Of a stretch of 42,688 nucleotides of DNA, positions 15,283 through 23,549 are shown one piece after another. How positions within the stretch are numbered: position 1 is the first letter of the stretch; every line of letters starts with the position of its first letter. Source of the DNA: Psychrobacter sp. UBA6766. GTDB taxonomy: Bacteria; Pseudomonadota; Gammaproteobacteria; Pseudomonadales; Moraxellaceae. The stretch is from contig NZ_DKGQ01000004.1 of the NCBI RefSeq assembly GCF_002453355.1, positions 234,301 to 276,988 of the forward strand, written 5' to 3'. A program made the translations under genes and the position numbers. The notes below the pieces were generated by a model. The model ran no database searches. It was not told the DNA's origin and saw only the letters and a program-made list of their open reading frames with translations.

Positions 15283-16854
15283 ATGATTAGTAGTGCAATC
15301 CTTGCCTATCCTATTGAGCCAATTGAAGAACTGCCTATCGATGCTGTTTTAGCAGACGCGTTATTAAGCAGCTTGGCTGAATATGGTGCACAATTACACG
15401 GGCGGCGCATTTGGCTGGCTTGTAGCGGTGGACGTGATTCTTTGGCACTAGCGGCGTTGTGTGTGCAGCTTTATCGTCAAGAGAAATTACCATTTTTACC
15501 GCAATTACTGCATGTTGATCATAACCTTCAAGCAGATAGTGGCGTTTGGGCGCGGCACGTTGCCGATTGGGCAAAGGCGCAAAATACACCCTGTCAAATT
15601 TTACAGGCGCGGATCAATGGTCGGGATGAGCAGGCGGCACGGCAAGCTCGTTATGAGGTGATGCGTGCGCAGCTTAATCAAGACGATGTATTGCTACTGG
15701 CGCATCATGCCGATGACCAAGCAGAAACCGTGCTGATGCGCTTGATTCAAGGCGCTGGCGTGAACGGCCTATCGGGTATGCAGCCGTGGCGCATTCAAAC
15801 GCAGGGCGCGCACCGTATAGCGTTATGGCGACCTTGGCTGACTATCAAACGCGCCAATATCAGTGTCTATGCCCAGCGTTTAAAGCTACCCTATATCGAT
15901 GACCCAACCAACGATGCTGGTGATAATGTGCGTAGCGGATTACGGCGAGATATTATGCCGATATTAACAACCTATAATCCAAACGTTATTGATAATATCG
16001 CCCGAAGTGCAAAGTTATTAAATGATGCGCAATCGATAATTCATGCACAAGCAGACGAGGATTTACAGCAGACAGAGGTTGCCTCGCTACAATTGTCGCC
16101 AGCACAGCGCGTGCTAAATATAGATAAATTGCAAAAACTACCGATTTATCGTCAGCGGCAATTATTGCACCACTGGCTTGGTCAAGATGAACCATTACCG
16201 CCTGCTAAGCAGCTCGTCGATGATGTTTTAAGTCTAAGCCAACGTGATGATAATGACCATCAAACGGTGCTTTTTTGGCAAGGTCGCAAAGCGTCTTATA
16301 CCATTCGTCGCTACCGTCAGCAGCTTTACCGTCTCAGCAGTGATTGGCTTAAATGGCTAGCATTGCCACTTACTAAGCAGATGCAAGTCTTATGCAGTCT
16401 CACTGCTGCTGACAGTGAGCCTATTTCAACTACCTTACGCAGTGATGATAAATTTATTTGGCAATTACAGGTTCTGCCAAATGAAGTAATGAGACTATTA
16501 GTAAGCGGTAAAGTAGAAAACGATTCAGATAAGGTTCAGATTACCTTTACACCATTAGATCGTCATCAACGTGTGCAAACCACACTGTCAACGCGACCGC
16601 AATCTGGTAAAAAACTCTATCAAACTTTGGGAATCCCGTTATGGATGCGTGAAAGTTTGGTAGTAATCAGCGTGGTTTTTATTAACGATAAAAATGAGCT
16701 TTTGCAACATAAACGCTCAACAGAAATACCTATTTTATTATTATCACCTTTTACAAGCTGGATATTGAAGACTGAACAGTCGAGTGTTAATGGTGATATA
16801 AGTCAGATTACCGAACTTATCAAAAGCCATTTGGTTACTCATAAGGCATTCTAA
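15283..16854 (+). CDS. tilS: tRNA(Ile)-lysidine synthase
   Basis: A 523-residue enzyme that attaches lysine to C34 of the CAU-anticodon tRNA-Ile so that it reads AUA; it is essential. The N-terminal ATP-pyrophosphatase domain shows the PP-loop SGGRDS (residues 48-53), LLHVDHNLQADSGVWA, ARYEVM, LLAHHADDQAETVLMRLIQGAGVNGLSGM, and PYIDDPTNDAGDNVRSGLRRDIMP. The C-terminal domain ends with RPQSGKKLYQTLGIPLWMRE, the TilS C-terminal signature. The frame opens at a TTG at 15277, but the ATG at 15283 is more likely. It follows accA after a terminator, a gene order common in gammaproteobacteria. Confidence 0.95.
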   Translation: MISSAILAYPIEPIEELPIDAVLADALLSSLAEYGAQLHGRRIWLACSGGRDSLALAALCVQLYRQEKLPFLPQLLHVDHNLQADSGVWARHVADWAKAQNTPCQILQARINGRDEQAARQARYEVMRAQLNQDDVLLLAHHADDQAETVLMRLIQGAGVNGLSGMQPWRIQTQGAHRIALWRPWLTIKRANISVYAQRLKLPYIDDPTNDAGDNVRSGLRRDIMPILTTYNPNVIDNIARSAKLLNDAQSIIHAQADEDLQQTEVASLQLSPAQRVLNIDKLQKLPIYRQRQLLHHWLGQDEPLPPAKQLVDDVLSLSQRDDNDHQTVLFWQGRKASYTIRRYRQQLYRLSSDWLKWLALPLTKQMQVLCSLTAADSEPISTTLRSDDKFIWQLQVLPNEVMRLLVSGKVENDSDKVQITFTPLDRHQRVQTTLSTRPQSGKKLYQTLGIPLWMRESLVVISVVFINDKNELLQHKRSTEIPILLLSPFTSWILKTEQSSVNGDISQITELIKSHLVTHKAF

Positions 16855-17020
16855 ACGATGATATGCGGTGTCCGATTTAGAGTTTATTTAAACTGCAAGC
16901 TCTTGACTAAGCATTTGAATTTATCAAACGGTGCTAGTAGCAGTATGGTAAACTGAGTGTCATTTTACCTATCATTATGTTAGTTTGAGTGCCTTTGCAT
17001 TTTTTGATTAGGAGACATGT

Positions 17021-17854
17021 ATGTCAGTATTAGATAATAAGAAAATCAGCTTTATCGGCGGCGGTAACATGGCGCAGGCGTTGATTAGTGGGCTTGTGAG
17101 CTGCGGCGTCAAACCGAGTTTGATTACTGTTGCTGACCCTAGCAGTGACGCACGTGAGCAATTGACTGCTAAAGGGTTAAATACGGTTGATCCAACGGCT
17201 GATGCAAAAGCTGCGGTTATCGATGCTGACATCGTAGTATTGGCGGTAAAGCCGCAAGTCATGAAAGCAGTGGTTAGCGATTTTGCTGATGCTTTAGATA
17301 AGCAGCTGGTGATTTCGGTAGCAGCAGGGTTATCGACTGAGCTTTTATCAAATATGCTTGGCGGTTATGGCAATATCGTCCGTGCCATGCCAAATACTCC
17401 AGCGATGATTCAAATGGGTGCGACGGGACTGTACGGCACCGAGGATATTTCTGCAGAACAAAAGCAGCTAGCAACGGCAGTGATGGAAGCGTCAGGTTTG
17501 GTCATGTGGGTCGATAACGAAGAACACATGCATGCAGTAACGGCGGTATCAGGATCAGCACCTGCTTATATGTTTTACTTTATCGAAGCGATGGTCGATG
17601 GCGCAGTGGCACTAGGTCTGGATAAAGAGCAAGCATCGGCGCTAGCCATGCAAACCATGCTGGGGGCGGCAAAGATGGCGATGGAGAGTGAGGATGCGCC
17701 AAGCGAGCTGCGTCGTAAAGTCACTTCGCCAAACGGTACCACTCAAGCCGCTATCGAGTCCATGCAAGCCAATGATATTGGTTGTCAAATCGTTGAGGCC
17801 ATGCAAGCCTGTGCAGATCGTAGCCAAGCGCTGAGTCAAGAGATGAGTAAATAA
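17021..17854 (+). CDS. proC: Pyrroline-5-carboxylate reductase
   Basis: A 277-residue enzyme for the last step of proline synthesis, reducing pyrroline-5-carboxylate with NAD(P)H. The N-terminal Rossmann motif ISFIGGGNMAQALISGL, the segment VRAMPNTPAMIQMGATGLYG, and the C-terminal helices TAVSGSAPAYMFYFIEAMVDGAVALGL and VTSPNGTTQAAIESM match the family from end to end. An AGGAGAC site lies a few bases upstream of the ATG. A yggT gene follows 158 bp downstream on the same strand, a common pairing. Confidence 0.96.
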   Translation: MSVLDNKKISFIGGGNMAQALISGLVSCGVKPSLITVADPSSDAREQLTAKGLNTVDPTADAKAAVIDADIVVLAVKPQVMKAVVSDFADALDKQLVISVAAGLSTELLSNMLGGYGNIVRAMPNTPAMIQMGATGLYGTEDISAEQKQLATAVMEASGLVMWVDNEEHMHAVTAVSGSAPAYMFYFIEAMVDGAVALGLDKEQASALAMQTMLGAAKMAMESEDAPSELRRKVTSPNGTTQAAIESMQANDIGCQIVEAMQACADRSQALSQEMSK

Positions 17855-18012
17855 TTAGTCGCTACTTGTTCTTAATCATTTACAAATAGGGTATGTCATG
17901 AATTATGAGATGCCCTATTTATAATAATAAAAATTCAAAGTAATAAAAAACGCCTGATAATGACATTCGTCATCCTAAAACCTGTTAATAATGTCACATT
18001 GAGTAGCACTTC

Positions 18013-18582
18013 ATGAACAACATGTTATTGCAAATTTTTGATTTGGTCACCACTTTCGCTATGATGTTGGTGTTTATCCGTTTTATGTTACAGTTTGCGG
18101 GGATGGATGCCAGCAATCCTATGATTGCCCCTGCTTATAGAGCCACCCATATTGTGGATGTGTTTGGGCGTATTTTCCCAACTGTCGGGCACGGTCGTAT
18201 CAGTATCGCCGCCATTGTGCTGATGTTGTTAATTCGACTGATTGATATCTCTGGCAAAGCAGCATTAATGCATAAGGGCATTGCTCCTGTACCGCTCTTC
18301 TTTACTGGTACGATTAGCCTGATATTAGACTTTTTACGCATGTGCCGCTATTTGGTTATTGGCTCTATTATTGTGAGCTGGATTGTGGTGTTTACTCAAT
18401 CTCAGCATCCAATTATTGGCATTATTATTATGTTGGCGGAGCCGATCTTAGCCCCATTTCGCCGTATCACGCCAAACTTAGGAATGATTGACTTATCACC
18501 AATGATTGCCTTTTTTGCCTTTTATTTACTCGAGATATTTATTGGCGGTTTGGCATCAAACTTTATGCCAATGCTGGGTTAG
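18013..18582 (+). CDS. YggT-family inner membrane protein
   Basis: A 189-residue hydrophobic protein made of two YggT domains, each with paired membrane helices. The first is near the N-terminus (LLQIFDLVTTFAMMLVFIRFMLQFAGMDASNPM), the second after residue 100 (FLRMCRYLVIGSIIVSWIVVF, then LAEPILAPFRRITPNLGMIDLSPMIAFFAFYLLEIFI). The P-F-R-R-I-x-P segment is the family hallmark. YggT proteins are linked to osmotic tolerance and, in Gram-positives, to cell division, with no known enzymatic activity. It lies downstream of proC and ends at a terminator shared with the convergent thiD. Confidence 0.92.
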   Translation: MNNMLLQIFDLVTTFAMMLVFIRFMLQFAGMDASNPMIAPAYRATHIVDVFGRIFPTVGHGRISIAAIVLMLLIRLIDISGKAALMHKGIAPVPLFFTGTISLILDFLRMCRYLVIGSIIVSWIVVFTQSQHPIIGIIIMLAEPILAPFRRITPNLGMIDLSPMIAFFAFYLLEIFIGGLASNFMPMLG

Positions 18583-18626
18583 GCTGGGCTAATAAAATTT
18601 AAAAAACTAGCGATTCCATACAACAT

Positions 18627-18662
18627 AAAAAGGCGCTCTATAAAAGATAGAGCGCCTTTTTT
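18627..18662. terminator. Bidirectional terminator between yggT and thiD
   Basis: AAAAGGCGCTCTAT pairs with ATAGAGCGCCTTTT, a 14-bp perfect stem with a 5-base loop, flanked by A and T runs so that it works in both directions. Confidence 0.9.
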
Positions 18663-18679
18663 ACTGATCATTATAGAGG

Positions 18680-19477
18680 TTACTGAAATTCTATAAAGCG
18701 GTTCGGTATTAACTGGGCTTTAGCGTTATCAGGGTGCGGTACATCGGCGGCGCGCAGCGTTTGAGTAATCCAGCTATCCGCCGCCTTTACCGCCTCGACA
18801 AGTTCGTCATCCACCGCCAGGCGTCCAGCGATAAAGCTTGCTAACGAGCAGCCAGAACCATGAAATTCGCCTGTTAAGCGTGGCAACGTACTCTTATGCA
18901 CCATCTCACCTTTGATATACAGATATTGCTCGATATCGCCGCTCTCAAAGTCGTGCGAGGTTTTTACCAATACCGCATGAGTGCCTTGGGCGCATAATTT
19001 CTGCGCACCAGTATGCAAGTCTTGCTCAGCGCTTAGCGCACGCAGCTCATGCGTGTTTGGGGTGATTAACGTCGCATAAGGAAGTAGCTTCCTAAACGCC
19101 GTTACCAATGTCTGCTCATCACCCAAACTGCCACCGCTATTGGCGACCAATACGGGATCAAGAACAAAAGGCGTCTCAGCGGCAATAATTTGCTCGGCAA
19201 ACAGACGCGTCAGCATGGCGATGTTGTCAGTGGTGCCAAGCATGCCTGACTTAATAACCGCAACAGGCAAATCGTCAAGTACGGTAGTCGCTTGCGCTGC
19301 TACTAAGTTCGCTGCACAGGCCTCGAAGCCAAATACTTGCTGCGAGTTTTGTATGGTAATCGCTGTACAGGCGATGGCAGCGTGAGCGCCTGCTTGGCCG
19401 ATAGCTTCGATATCCGCTTGCAGTCCAGCACCGCCTGAAGGATCCAATCCTGAAAAACACAGTACCACAGGTCGCAT
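18680..19477 (-). CDS. thiD: Hydroxymethylpyrimidine/phosphomethylpyrimidine kinase
   Basis: A 265-residue kinase of the ribokinase-like fold that makes HMP pyrophosphate for thiamine synthesis. The N-terminus VVLCFSGLDPSGGAGLQADIEAI is the ThiD signature. AVIKSGMLG, PFVLDPVLVANSGG, LITPNTHEL and the anion-hole motif GSGCSLASFIAG are all present. It stands alone, with no thiE or thiM beside it. No TPP riboswitch was found in the upstream region, so its regulation is not visible here. Confidence 0.95.
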   Translation of the reverse strand: MRPVVLCFSGLDPSGGAGLQADIEAIGQAGAHAAIACTAITIQNSQQVFGFEACAANLVAAQATTVLDDLPVAVIKSGMLGTTDNIAMLTRLFAEQIIAAETPFVLDPVLVANSGGSLGDEQTLVTAFRKLLPYATLITPNTHELRALSAEQDLHTGAQKLCAQGTHAVLVKTSHDFESGDIEQYLYIKGEMVHKSTLPRLTGEFHGSGCSLASFIAGRLAVDDELVEAVKAADSWITQTLRAADVPHPDNAKAQLIPNRFIEFQ

Positions 19478-19813
19478 AACACATCCTTTTATTTACTCTA
19501 AAATGAATAATAAATACTATAGCCATCCGCTGTTAAAAAAGCCATAGCCATTCAATCTTGTGGATCGATAGAAAAGGGCCGCAATGAACTCAATTCTTAC
19601 GCTTAAAAATGGAGATTTACTTATATGAAAAATAAGAAAATCATTTAAATCAATAATTATGCTAAAAGCGGCATTAAATCTGTAGACAATGCTTGCAATT
19701 CGTTTCGGCTTTGTTATAATACTCGCCCACGGCATAAGACGTATCATTAGCATCGATACTGTATTTAAAAGAATGTTTATTGTAAATATTCTGATAAGTG
19801 TCTTAAATCGTTC
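19478..19813. other. Intergenic region with the tRNA-Ser promoter
   Basis: About 335 bases between divergent thiD and tRNA-Ser. The minus-strand frame at 19517-19753 shows no coding character. The only clear signal is the promoter at 19693-19720. Confidence 0.5.
19693..19720 (+). promoter_or_regulatory. sigma70 promoter of tRNA-Ser
   Basis: TTGCAA (19693-19698) and TATAAT (19715-19720) are separated by 16 bp, and a TG before the -10 adds an extended element. The start would be near 19727, leaving a leader of about 87 nt to be trimmed. Confidence 0.75.
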
Positions 19814-19903
19814 GGTGAAGTGGGTGAGTGGCTGAAACCAGTTCCCTGCTAAGGAACCATACGTGTAAGCGTATCGAGGGTTCGAATCCCTCCTTCACCG
19901 CCA
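19814..19903 (+). tRNA. tRNA-Ser (GCT)
   Basis: A class II tRNA with acceptor arms GGTGAAG and CTTCACC, anticodon loop CTGCTAA (anticodon GCT, reading AGC/AGU), a long variable arm, T-loop TTCGAAT, discriminator G and an encoded CCA. Confidence 0.97.
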
Positions 19904-20000
19904 TTTATTCAGTTGTTATAAAGAGTAATAACGCAAAAATAGCGTTAATGATCTTTTAGATTAATATTCAAAAATAATTTGAATTTAATGAAAAAAGAAG

Positions 20001-20028
20001 TTGACACCAGCGAGATTATCTATATAAT
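20001..20028 (+). promoter_or_regulatory. sigma70 promoter of tRNA-Arg
   Basis: A perfect TTGACA (20001-20006) and a perfect TATAAT (20023-20028) with a 16-bp spacer, the strongest promoter in the window. The start is expected near 20035. Confidence 0.85.
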
Positions 20029-20086
20029 AACCAACCTAATTTGCTGCAATTGTTTTTAACAACGCAGTGGATAATGTGCAAAGTAC

Positions 20087-20163
20087 GCGCTTGTAGCTCA
20101 GTTGGATAGAGCACTTGGCTACGAACTAAGGGGTCGGGAGTTCGAATCTCTCCAAGCGCACCA
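20087..20163 (+). tRNA. tRNA-Arg (ACG)
   Basis: Acceptor arms GCGCTTG and CAAGCGC, anticodon loop CTACGAA (anticodon ACG, where A34 is normally edited to inosine by TadA), T-loop TTCGAAT, discriminator A and an encoded CCA. It has its own promoter, separate from tRNA-Ser. Confidence 0.97.
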
Positions 20164-20399
20164 TTTGCATACTGGCTTAGTTATTTTTATAATCGTTAAG
20201 CTAAAACTAAATTAATCGCCTGTCTTATGACAATTTGGCGATTTTTTTATGTCTATTGTTTTTATAGAAATGCGTTCTTGCTCTTCTGATTTTGTCCTAA
20301 ATATAAATCTTCTATCCTCGTATCAACAGTCCTATCTTATCATAAGGTACGCTAAGCGCTTGAATTACGGTACAATAAGCGCTCTATTTTTCGCTTGTT

Positions 20400-21065
20400 A
20401 TGGGCTGTATCATGTCAAAATCGTCGCCAAAAGCTGCTACTAAAGCAAAATCGCTGCGCAAAACTTCAGCGCATCAGGCCTCCGTTGCTCAAGAGGCGGT
20501 AATTGCCAAGCCAGGCACGCGTATGGCTGCTATTCTTTATGATGGCATGTTGATTTTGGCCTTACTTTTTTTGGTCGGTACAGTGCTAACGGTAATTGGT
20601 ACGCTACTAACGATGGAGACGGGCACGCAATCACAGCAAGCCAGATCGCTGCCGTCGTGGTATCAAAACTTTATTATGACGCCTTCGTTTATCCTGACGC
20701 TAGTGGGTTTCTACGGGCTATTTTGGCGCCGCGGTGGGCAGACACTAGGCATGCAAACGTGGCGCTTAAAAACGGTCAATAATAGCGGTCATTTATTAAC
20801 TTGGAGTCAGTCGTTTAAACGTATTTTAGCGGCGAGTCTGATGCCACTGATATTTGGTCTTATTGGTAGTGTTATCGGTGGCTCGCGGGCCATCTTATTG
20901 ACCAGTGCTTTTTTGGGATTGGTCTTTAATTATGCCTTTTGCTTGTTTAATCGCCGTGGTCTGGCGGTACAAGACATGCTATCAAATACTATCACCTTAA
21001 AAATGCCCAAAACAGAAAATGAAGGGTTATGGCGGGTGATTAGAAATCGTAAAAAAGGTGAATAA
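20400..21065 (+). CDS. RDD-family membrane protein
   Basis: A 221-residue protein with a basic, Ala/Lys/Ser-rich N-terminal tail of about 40 residues, then the RDD domain: PGTRMAAILYDGMLILALLFLVGTVL, where the conserved R and D mark the first helix, a second helix (FILTLVGFYGLFW), the conserved GGQTLGMQTWRLKTV, and two more helices. The role of RDD proteins is poorly known; some members are reported as ion exchangers or transport-linked. An alternative start lies at 20412 (MSKSSPK); no strong ribosome-binding site favours either. A terminator shared with the convergent panD follows. Confidence 0.88.
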   Translation: MGCIMSKSSPKAATKAKSLRKTSAHQASVAQEAVIAKPGTRMAAILYDGMLILALLFLVGTVLTVIGTLLTMETGTQSQQARSLPSWYQNFIMTPSFILTLVGFYGLFWRRGGQTLGMQTWRLKTVNNSGHLLTWSQSFKRILAASLMPLIFGLIGSVIGGSRAILLTSAFLGLVFNYAFCLFNRRGLAVQDMLSNTITLKMPKTENEGLWRVIRNRKKGE

Positions 21066-21145
21066 AGAGGTAACTAGATAGATAAGCATTTGTACTCTTG
21101 ATTCATACGTTTAAAAATTATGAGTTTAAATGGTTTTAGCAGCGT

Positions 21146-21182
21146 AAAAAAAGCTGAATCTTATGTATATTCAGCTTTTTTT
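21146..21182. terminator. Bidirectional terminator between the RDD gene and panD
   Basis: AAAAAAAGCTGAAT pairs with ATTCAGCTTTTTTT around a 9-base loop, with A and T runs on either side. Confidence 0.88.
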
Positions 21183-21229
21183 ATTGACCAATCAAACGGA
21201 TAAACGTCAGCTAGTATTAATACAGATAA

Positions 21230-21610
21230 CTAGGCTACTTGAACCGGAATGATATTGGCAGTGTCCTTCACGGTATTGTCTTCGTTGCAGTAAACCAGTT
21301 TTGGCTGATGGGTTTCAGCTTCCGCTTCGTCAAAATGCGCATAAGCACAGATGATGACGATATCGCCTAAGTCCGCCATATGCGCGGCGGCACCATTTAA
21401 AGAGATAATACCAGAGCCCGCTTCAGCGCGAATCGCATAGGTGCGAAAACGCTTGCCATTGGTGACATTGTAGATATCGATAGATTCGTTTTCACGCAGA
21501 CCAGCAAGGTCTAGAAGGTCACCGTCGATACCGCATGAGCCTTCGTAGTGTAGCTCAGCATGGGTAACACGGGCGCGATGTAATTTGCACTTGAGCATAT
21601 TAAGTAGCAT
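21230..21610 (-). CDS. panD: Aspartate 1-decarboxylase proenzyme
   Basis: A 126-residue pyruvoyl enzyme that makes beta-alanine for pantothenate and coenzyme A. The precursor self-cleaves between Gly24 and Ser25 in LHYEGSCGID, and Ser25 becomes the pyruvoyl group. Other conserved parts are MLKCKLHRARVTHAEL at the N-terminus, YNVTNGKRFRTYAI and ISLNGAAAHMADLGDIVIICAYA. Length is as usual for the family. No panB or panC is adjacent. Confidence 0.96.
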   Translation of the reverse strand: MLLNMLKCKLHRARVTHAELHYEGSCGIDGDLLDLAGLRENESIDIYNVTNGKRFRTYAIRAEAGSGIISLNGAAAHMADLGDIVIICAYAHFDEAEAETHQPKLVYCNEDNTVKDTANIIPVQVA

Positions 21611-21783
21611 AGGTTGCTTCCTTAGTGAAACTGATATAAATGAACCAAATCAAAAGCTTAATGGAGATAGGATGGATAGAATAAAAGTTATTTGCCAAAA
21701 AGTCACGGTTAAATTCATGCTTTCACGGTTTAAATAACTTAAAACCATCCAATTAACGGCAGTTTATTAAAAATAACGTTCGC

Positions 21784-22365
21784 TTATTCGGGTAATTTAA
21801 AACCATTAATCTGCGAGCGCGCTTTTTCAATATCACCATTCAATAACAATGGCAATGCATCAAAAGCAGCGCTTAAGGCGCTATCAATGGCAAATTGCTC
21901 ATCGGGCGCCGCTTTCGAGAGTACATGACCGCTGACTTTAGATTTATGACCGGGATGACCAATTCCGATACGCAGGCGATGAAAATCATTGCCAATATGC
22001 GGGGTGATATCACGCAGGCCATTATGACCGCCGTGACCGCCGTCGGTTTTGAGCTTGATGCTGCCGGCTGGAATATCGAGCTCATCATGGGCAATCAATA
22101 ATTCATCATTATTAATACCATAAAAATTGACCATCGGCACCACCGATTGCCCAGATTTATTCATAAAGGTCAGAGGCATGAGCAGGCGCACATCGTGACC
22201 ATGAATTTGCCCGCGTCCCGTCACCCCGTGGAATTTTTTGTCAGGGGCGAGGGCAATGTTAAACTGCTGCGCCAAATGATGGACGAACCAAAACCCTGCA
22301 TTATGACGCGTAAACATATACTGCTGACCAGGATTACCAAGACCGACAATAAGTTTTATGGCCAT
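21784..22365 (-). CDS. pth: Peptidyl-tRNA hydrolase
   Basis: A 193-residue enzyme that frees tRNA from peptidyl-tRNA dropped by the ribosome. The N-terminal LIVGLGNPGQQYMFTRHNAGFWFV holds Asn11 and the catalytic His21. PLTFMNKSGQSV, LLIAHDELDIPAGSIKLK and GGHGGHNGLRDI are the further signature regions. It is the last gene of the conserved minus-strand block prs-rplY-pth, but an inverted repeat and a hairpin in the 194-bp gap after rplY suggest that the two may be transcribed partly apart. Confidence 0.96.
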   Translation of the reverse strand: MAIKLIVGLGNPGQQYMFTRHNAGFWFVHHLAQQFNIALAPDKKFHGVTGRGQIHGHDVRLLMPLTFMNKSGQSVVPMVNFYGINNDELLIAHDELDIPAGSIKLKTDGGHGGHNGLRDITPHIGNDFHRLRIGIGHPGHKSKVSGHVLSKAAPDEQFAIDSALSAAFDALPLLLNGDIEKARSQINGFKLPE

Positions 22366-22399
22366 AAAAACACCTTGCTTAAATTTAATAAATGAGTAA

Positions 22400-22454
22400 T
22401 AAGGTTTGAAAAGTAAGATGAATAAATCGTCTTTATCCTACTTTTCAAACCTTA
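22400..22454. repeat. Inverted repeat with 16-bp perfect arms between rplY and pth
   Basis: TAAGGTTTGAAAAGTA (22400-22415) is exactly inverted at 22439-22454, and the 23-base centre can extend the stem partly (ATAAA/TTTAT). On the minus strand it lies in the leader of pth, 35 bp before its start. It has no T-run, so it is not a classical terminator. It may be an mRNA processing or stability structure, or a dispersed repeat. Confidence 0.6.
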
Positions 22455-22460
22455 CTTACG

Positions 22461-22496
22461 AAAACAGCAGGAGACATTCATCACCTGCTGTTTTTT
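22461..22496. terminator. Hairpin terminator after rplY
   Basis: AAAACAGCAGG and CCTGCTGTTTT form an 11-bp stem. The T-run is six long on the plus strand and four on the minus strand, so on the rplY (minus) side it may be leaky and let transcription into pth. Confidence 0.65.
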
Positions 22497-22559
22497 GACT
22501 AAACCAATCTTTTATAACCGAGCAACCATAAGGCTGCTATATAAGCGTTATAAAAATTA

Positions 22560-23252
22560 TTATTCAGCGTCTTTGTCTTCTTTAACTTCGCCGTCAGCGT
22601 TTTGCTCAGTAGCAGGTACTTCAGCTGCATCAACTTCGTCAGCATCTTCGTCAACTTCTTCAACCGTTGGTGGCTGCATGTTAACGATAGTACGGTCGTG
22701 CGCATCTTCCATATCAAGATCAAAGAGGATAACGCCTTCAGGAAGATTGATGTCTGATAGACGGAATAAATCGCCGATTTCCATGCCTGATACGTCAACT
22801 TCTAGGTATTCAGGTAGCTCTGATGGTAGGCAAACGATTTCGACATCAGAAACTAGCGTAGATAAGATACCACCAGCTTTTGTTCCTGACGCCTCTTCAC
22901 GACCAGCGAAATGTAGAGGAACATTCATGTTGATCTTCTGACCTTTCACAATGCGCTGAAAATCAGCATGCATTGGAAAACCTTTAGCAGGATGGCGCTG
23001 AAGGTCTTTAATAACCACTTGATGCTCATCGCCTTTATCGGTGGTGATGGTCAAGATTTGTGAGAAAAACGCTTCATATTCAAGCGATTTTACTAGCTCG
23101 TTGATTTTGATTGAGATAGGAGTCGGTTCTTCACCACCACCATAAATGATAGCAGGAACTAGGTTCTGCTTACGTAGGCGGCGGCTCGCACCTTTACCTT
23201 GTTGTTCAGCAGAGCGGTCAACTGCGTTGATTGCAAAATGATCAATAGCCAT
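22560..23252 (-). CDS. rplY: 50S ribosomal protein L25 (Ctc form)
   Basis: A 230-residue L25 of the long Ctc type. The N-terminal L25 domain, which binds 5S rRNA, contains GKGASRRLRKQNLVPAIIYGG and VVIKDLQRHPAKGFPMHADFQRI. The C-terminal TL5 domain follows (LPSELPEYLEVDVSGMEIGDLFRLSDI). The last 35 residues are an acidic low-complexity tail rich in Glu, Asp and Ala. E. coli L25 has only the first domain (94 residues). It lies between prs and pth, as in other gammaproteobacteria, with its own likely promoter (TATAAT, 23414-23419 on the minus strand) after the prs terminator. Confidence 0.95.
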   Translation of the reverse strand: MAIDHFAINAVDRSAEQQGKGASRRLRKQNLVPAIIYGGGEEPTPISIKINELVKSLEYEAFFSQILTITTDKGDEHQVVIKDLQRHPAKGFPMHADFQRIVKGQKINMNVPLHFAGREEASGTKAGGILSTLVSDVEIVCLPSELPEYLEVDVSGMEIGDLFRLSDINLPEGVILFDLDMEDAHDRTIVNMQPPTVEEVDEDADEVDAAEVPATEQNADGEVKEDKDAE

Positions 23253-23413
23253 GGATATAATCCTATAGAGAGTATGAGAAGTATCTACCAGTAATAATAG
23301 ACTTGCGACCAGTCTATCGCCGGATAATCAATACTTTAGAAAGTATAAATCATGTCGCTAAGTATAAAAACCTAAAGATAATAGGCTTTAACGAATGATG
23401 AATACAGGCGCGC

Positions 23414-23419
23414 ATTATA
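23414..23419 (-). promoter_or_regulatory. Likely -10 of the rplY promoter
   Basis: TATAAT on the minus strand (ATTATA as written), with a TTTATT about 17 bp upstream as a weak -35. It lies downstream of the prs terminator and 162 bp before the rplY start. Confidence 0.5.
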
Positions 23420-23474
23420 CGTGATTCTTTAACAATAATAAAGACCTAGGTAAAATGGCGCGCCAGTCTTATAT

Positions 23475-23506
23475 AAAAAAACGCCAAGTCATATAACATG
23501 GCGTTC
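23475..23506 (-). terminator. Terminator of prs
   Basis: Read on the minus strand, AACGCCA pairs with TGGCGTT, followed by seven T, 45 nt after the prs stop. Confidence 0.85.
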
Positions 23507-23549
23507 TTTAGTAATATGTTTTTTAGCAGAAGAAAATCTTAAGCATCAA

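Noticed and set aside
19478..19560. TPP riboswitch upstream of thiD
   Set aside because: The conserved CUGAGA and flanking helices of the THI element were not found on the minus strand before thiD.
20249..20443. 64-codon frame before the RDD gene
   Set aside because: Overlaps the RDD gene start in another frame, with no ribosome-binding site or protein character.
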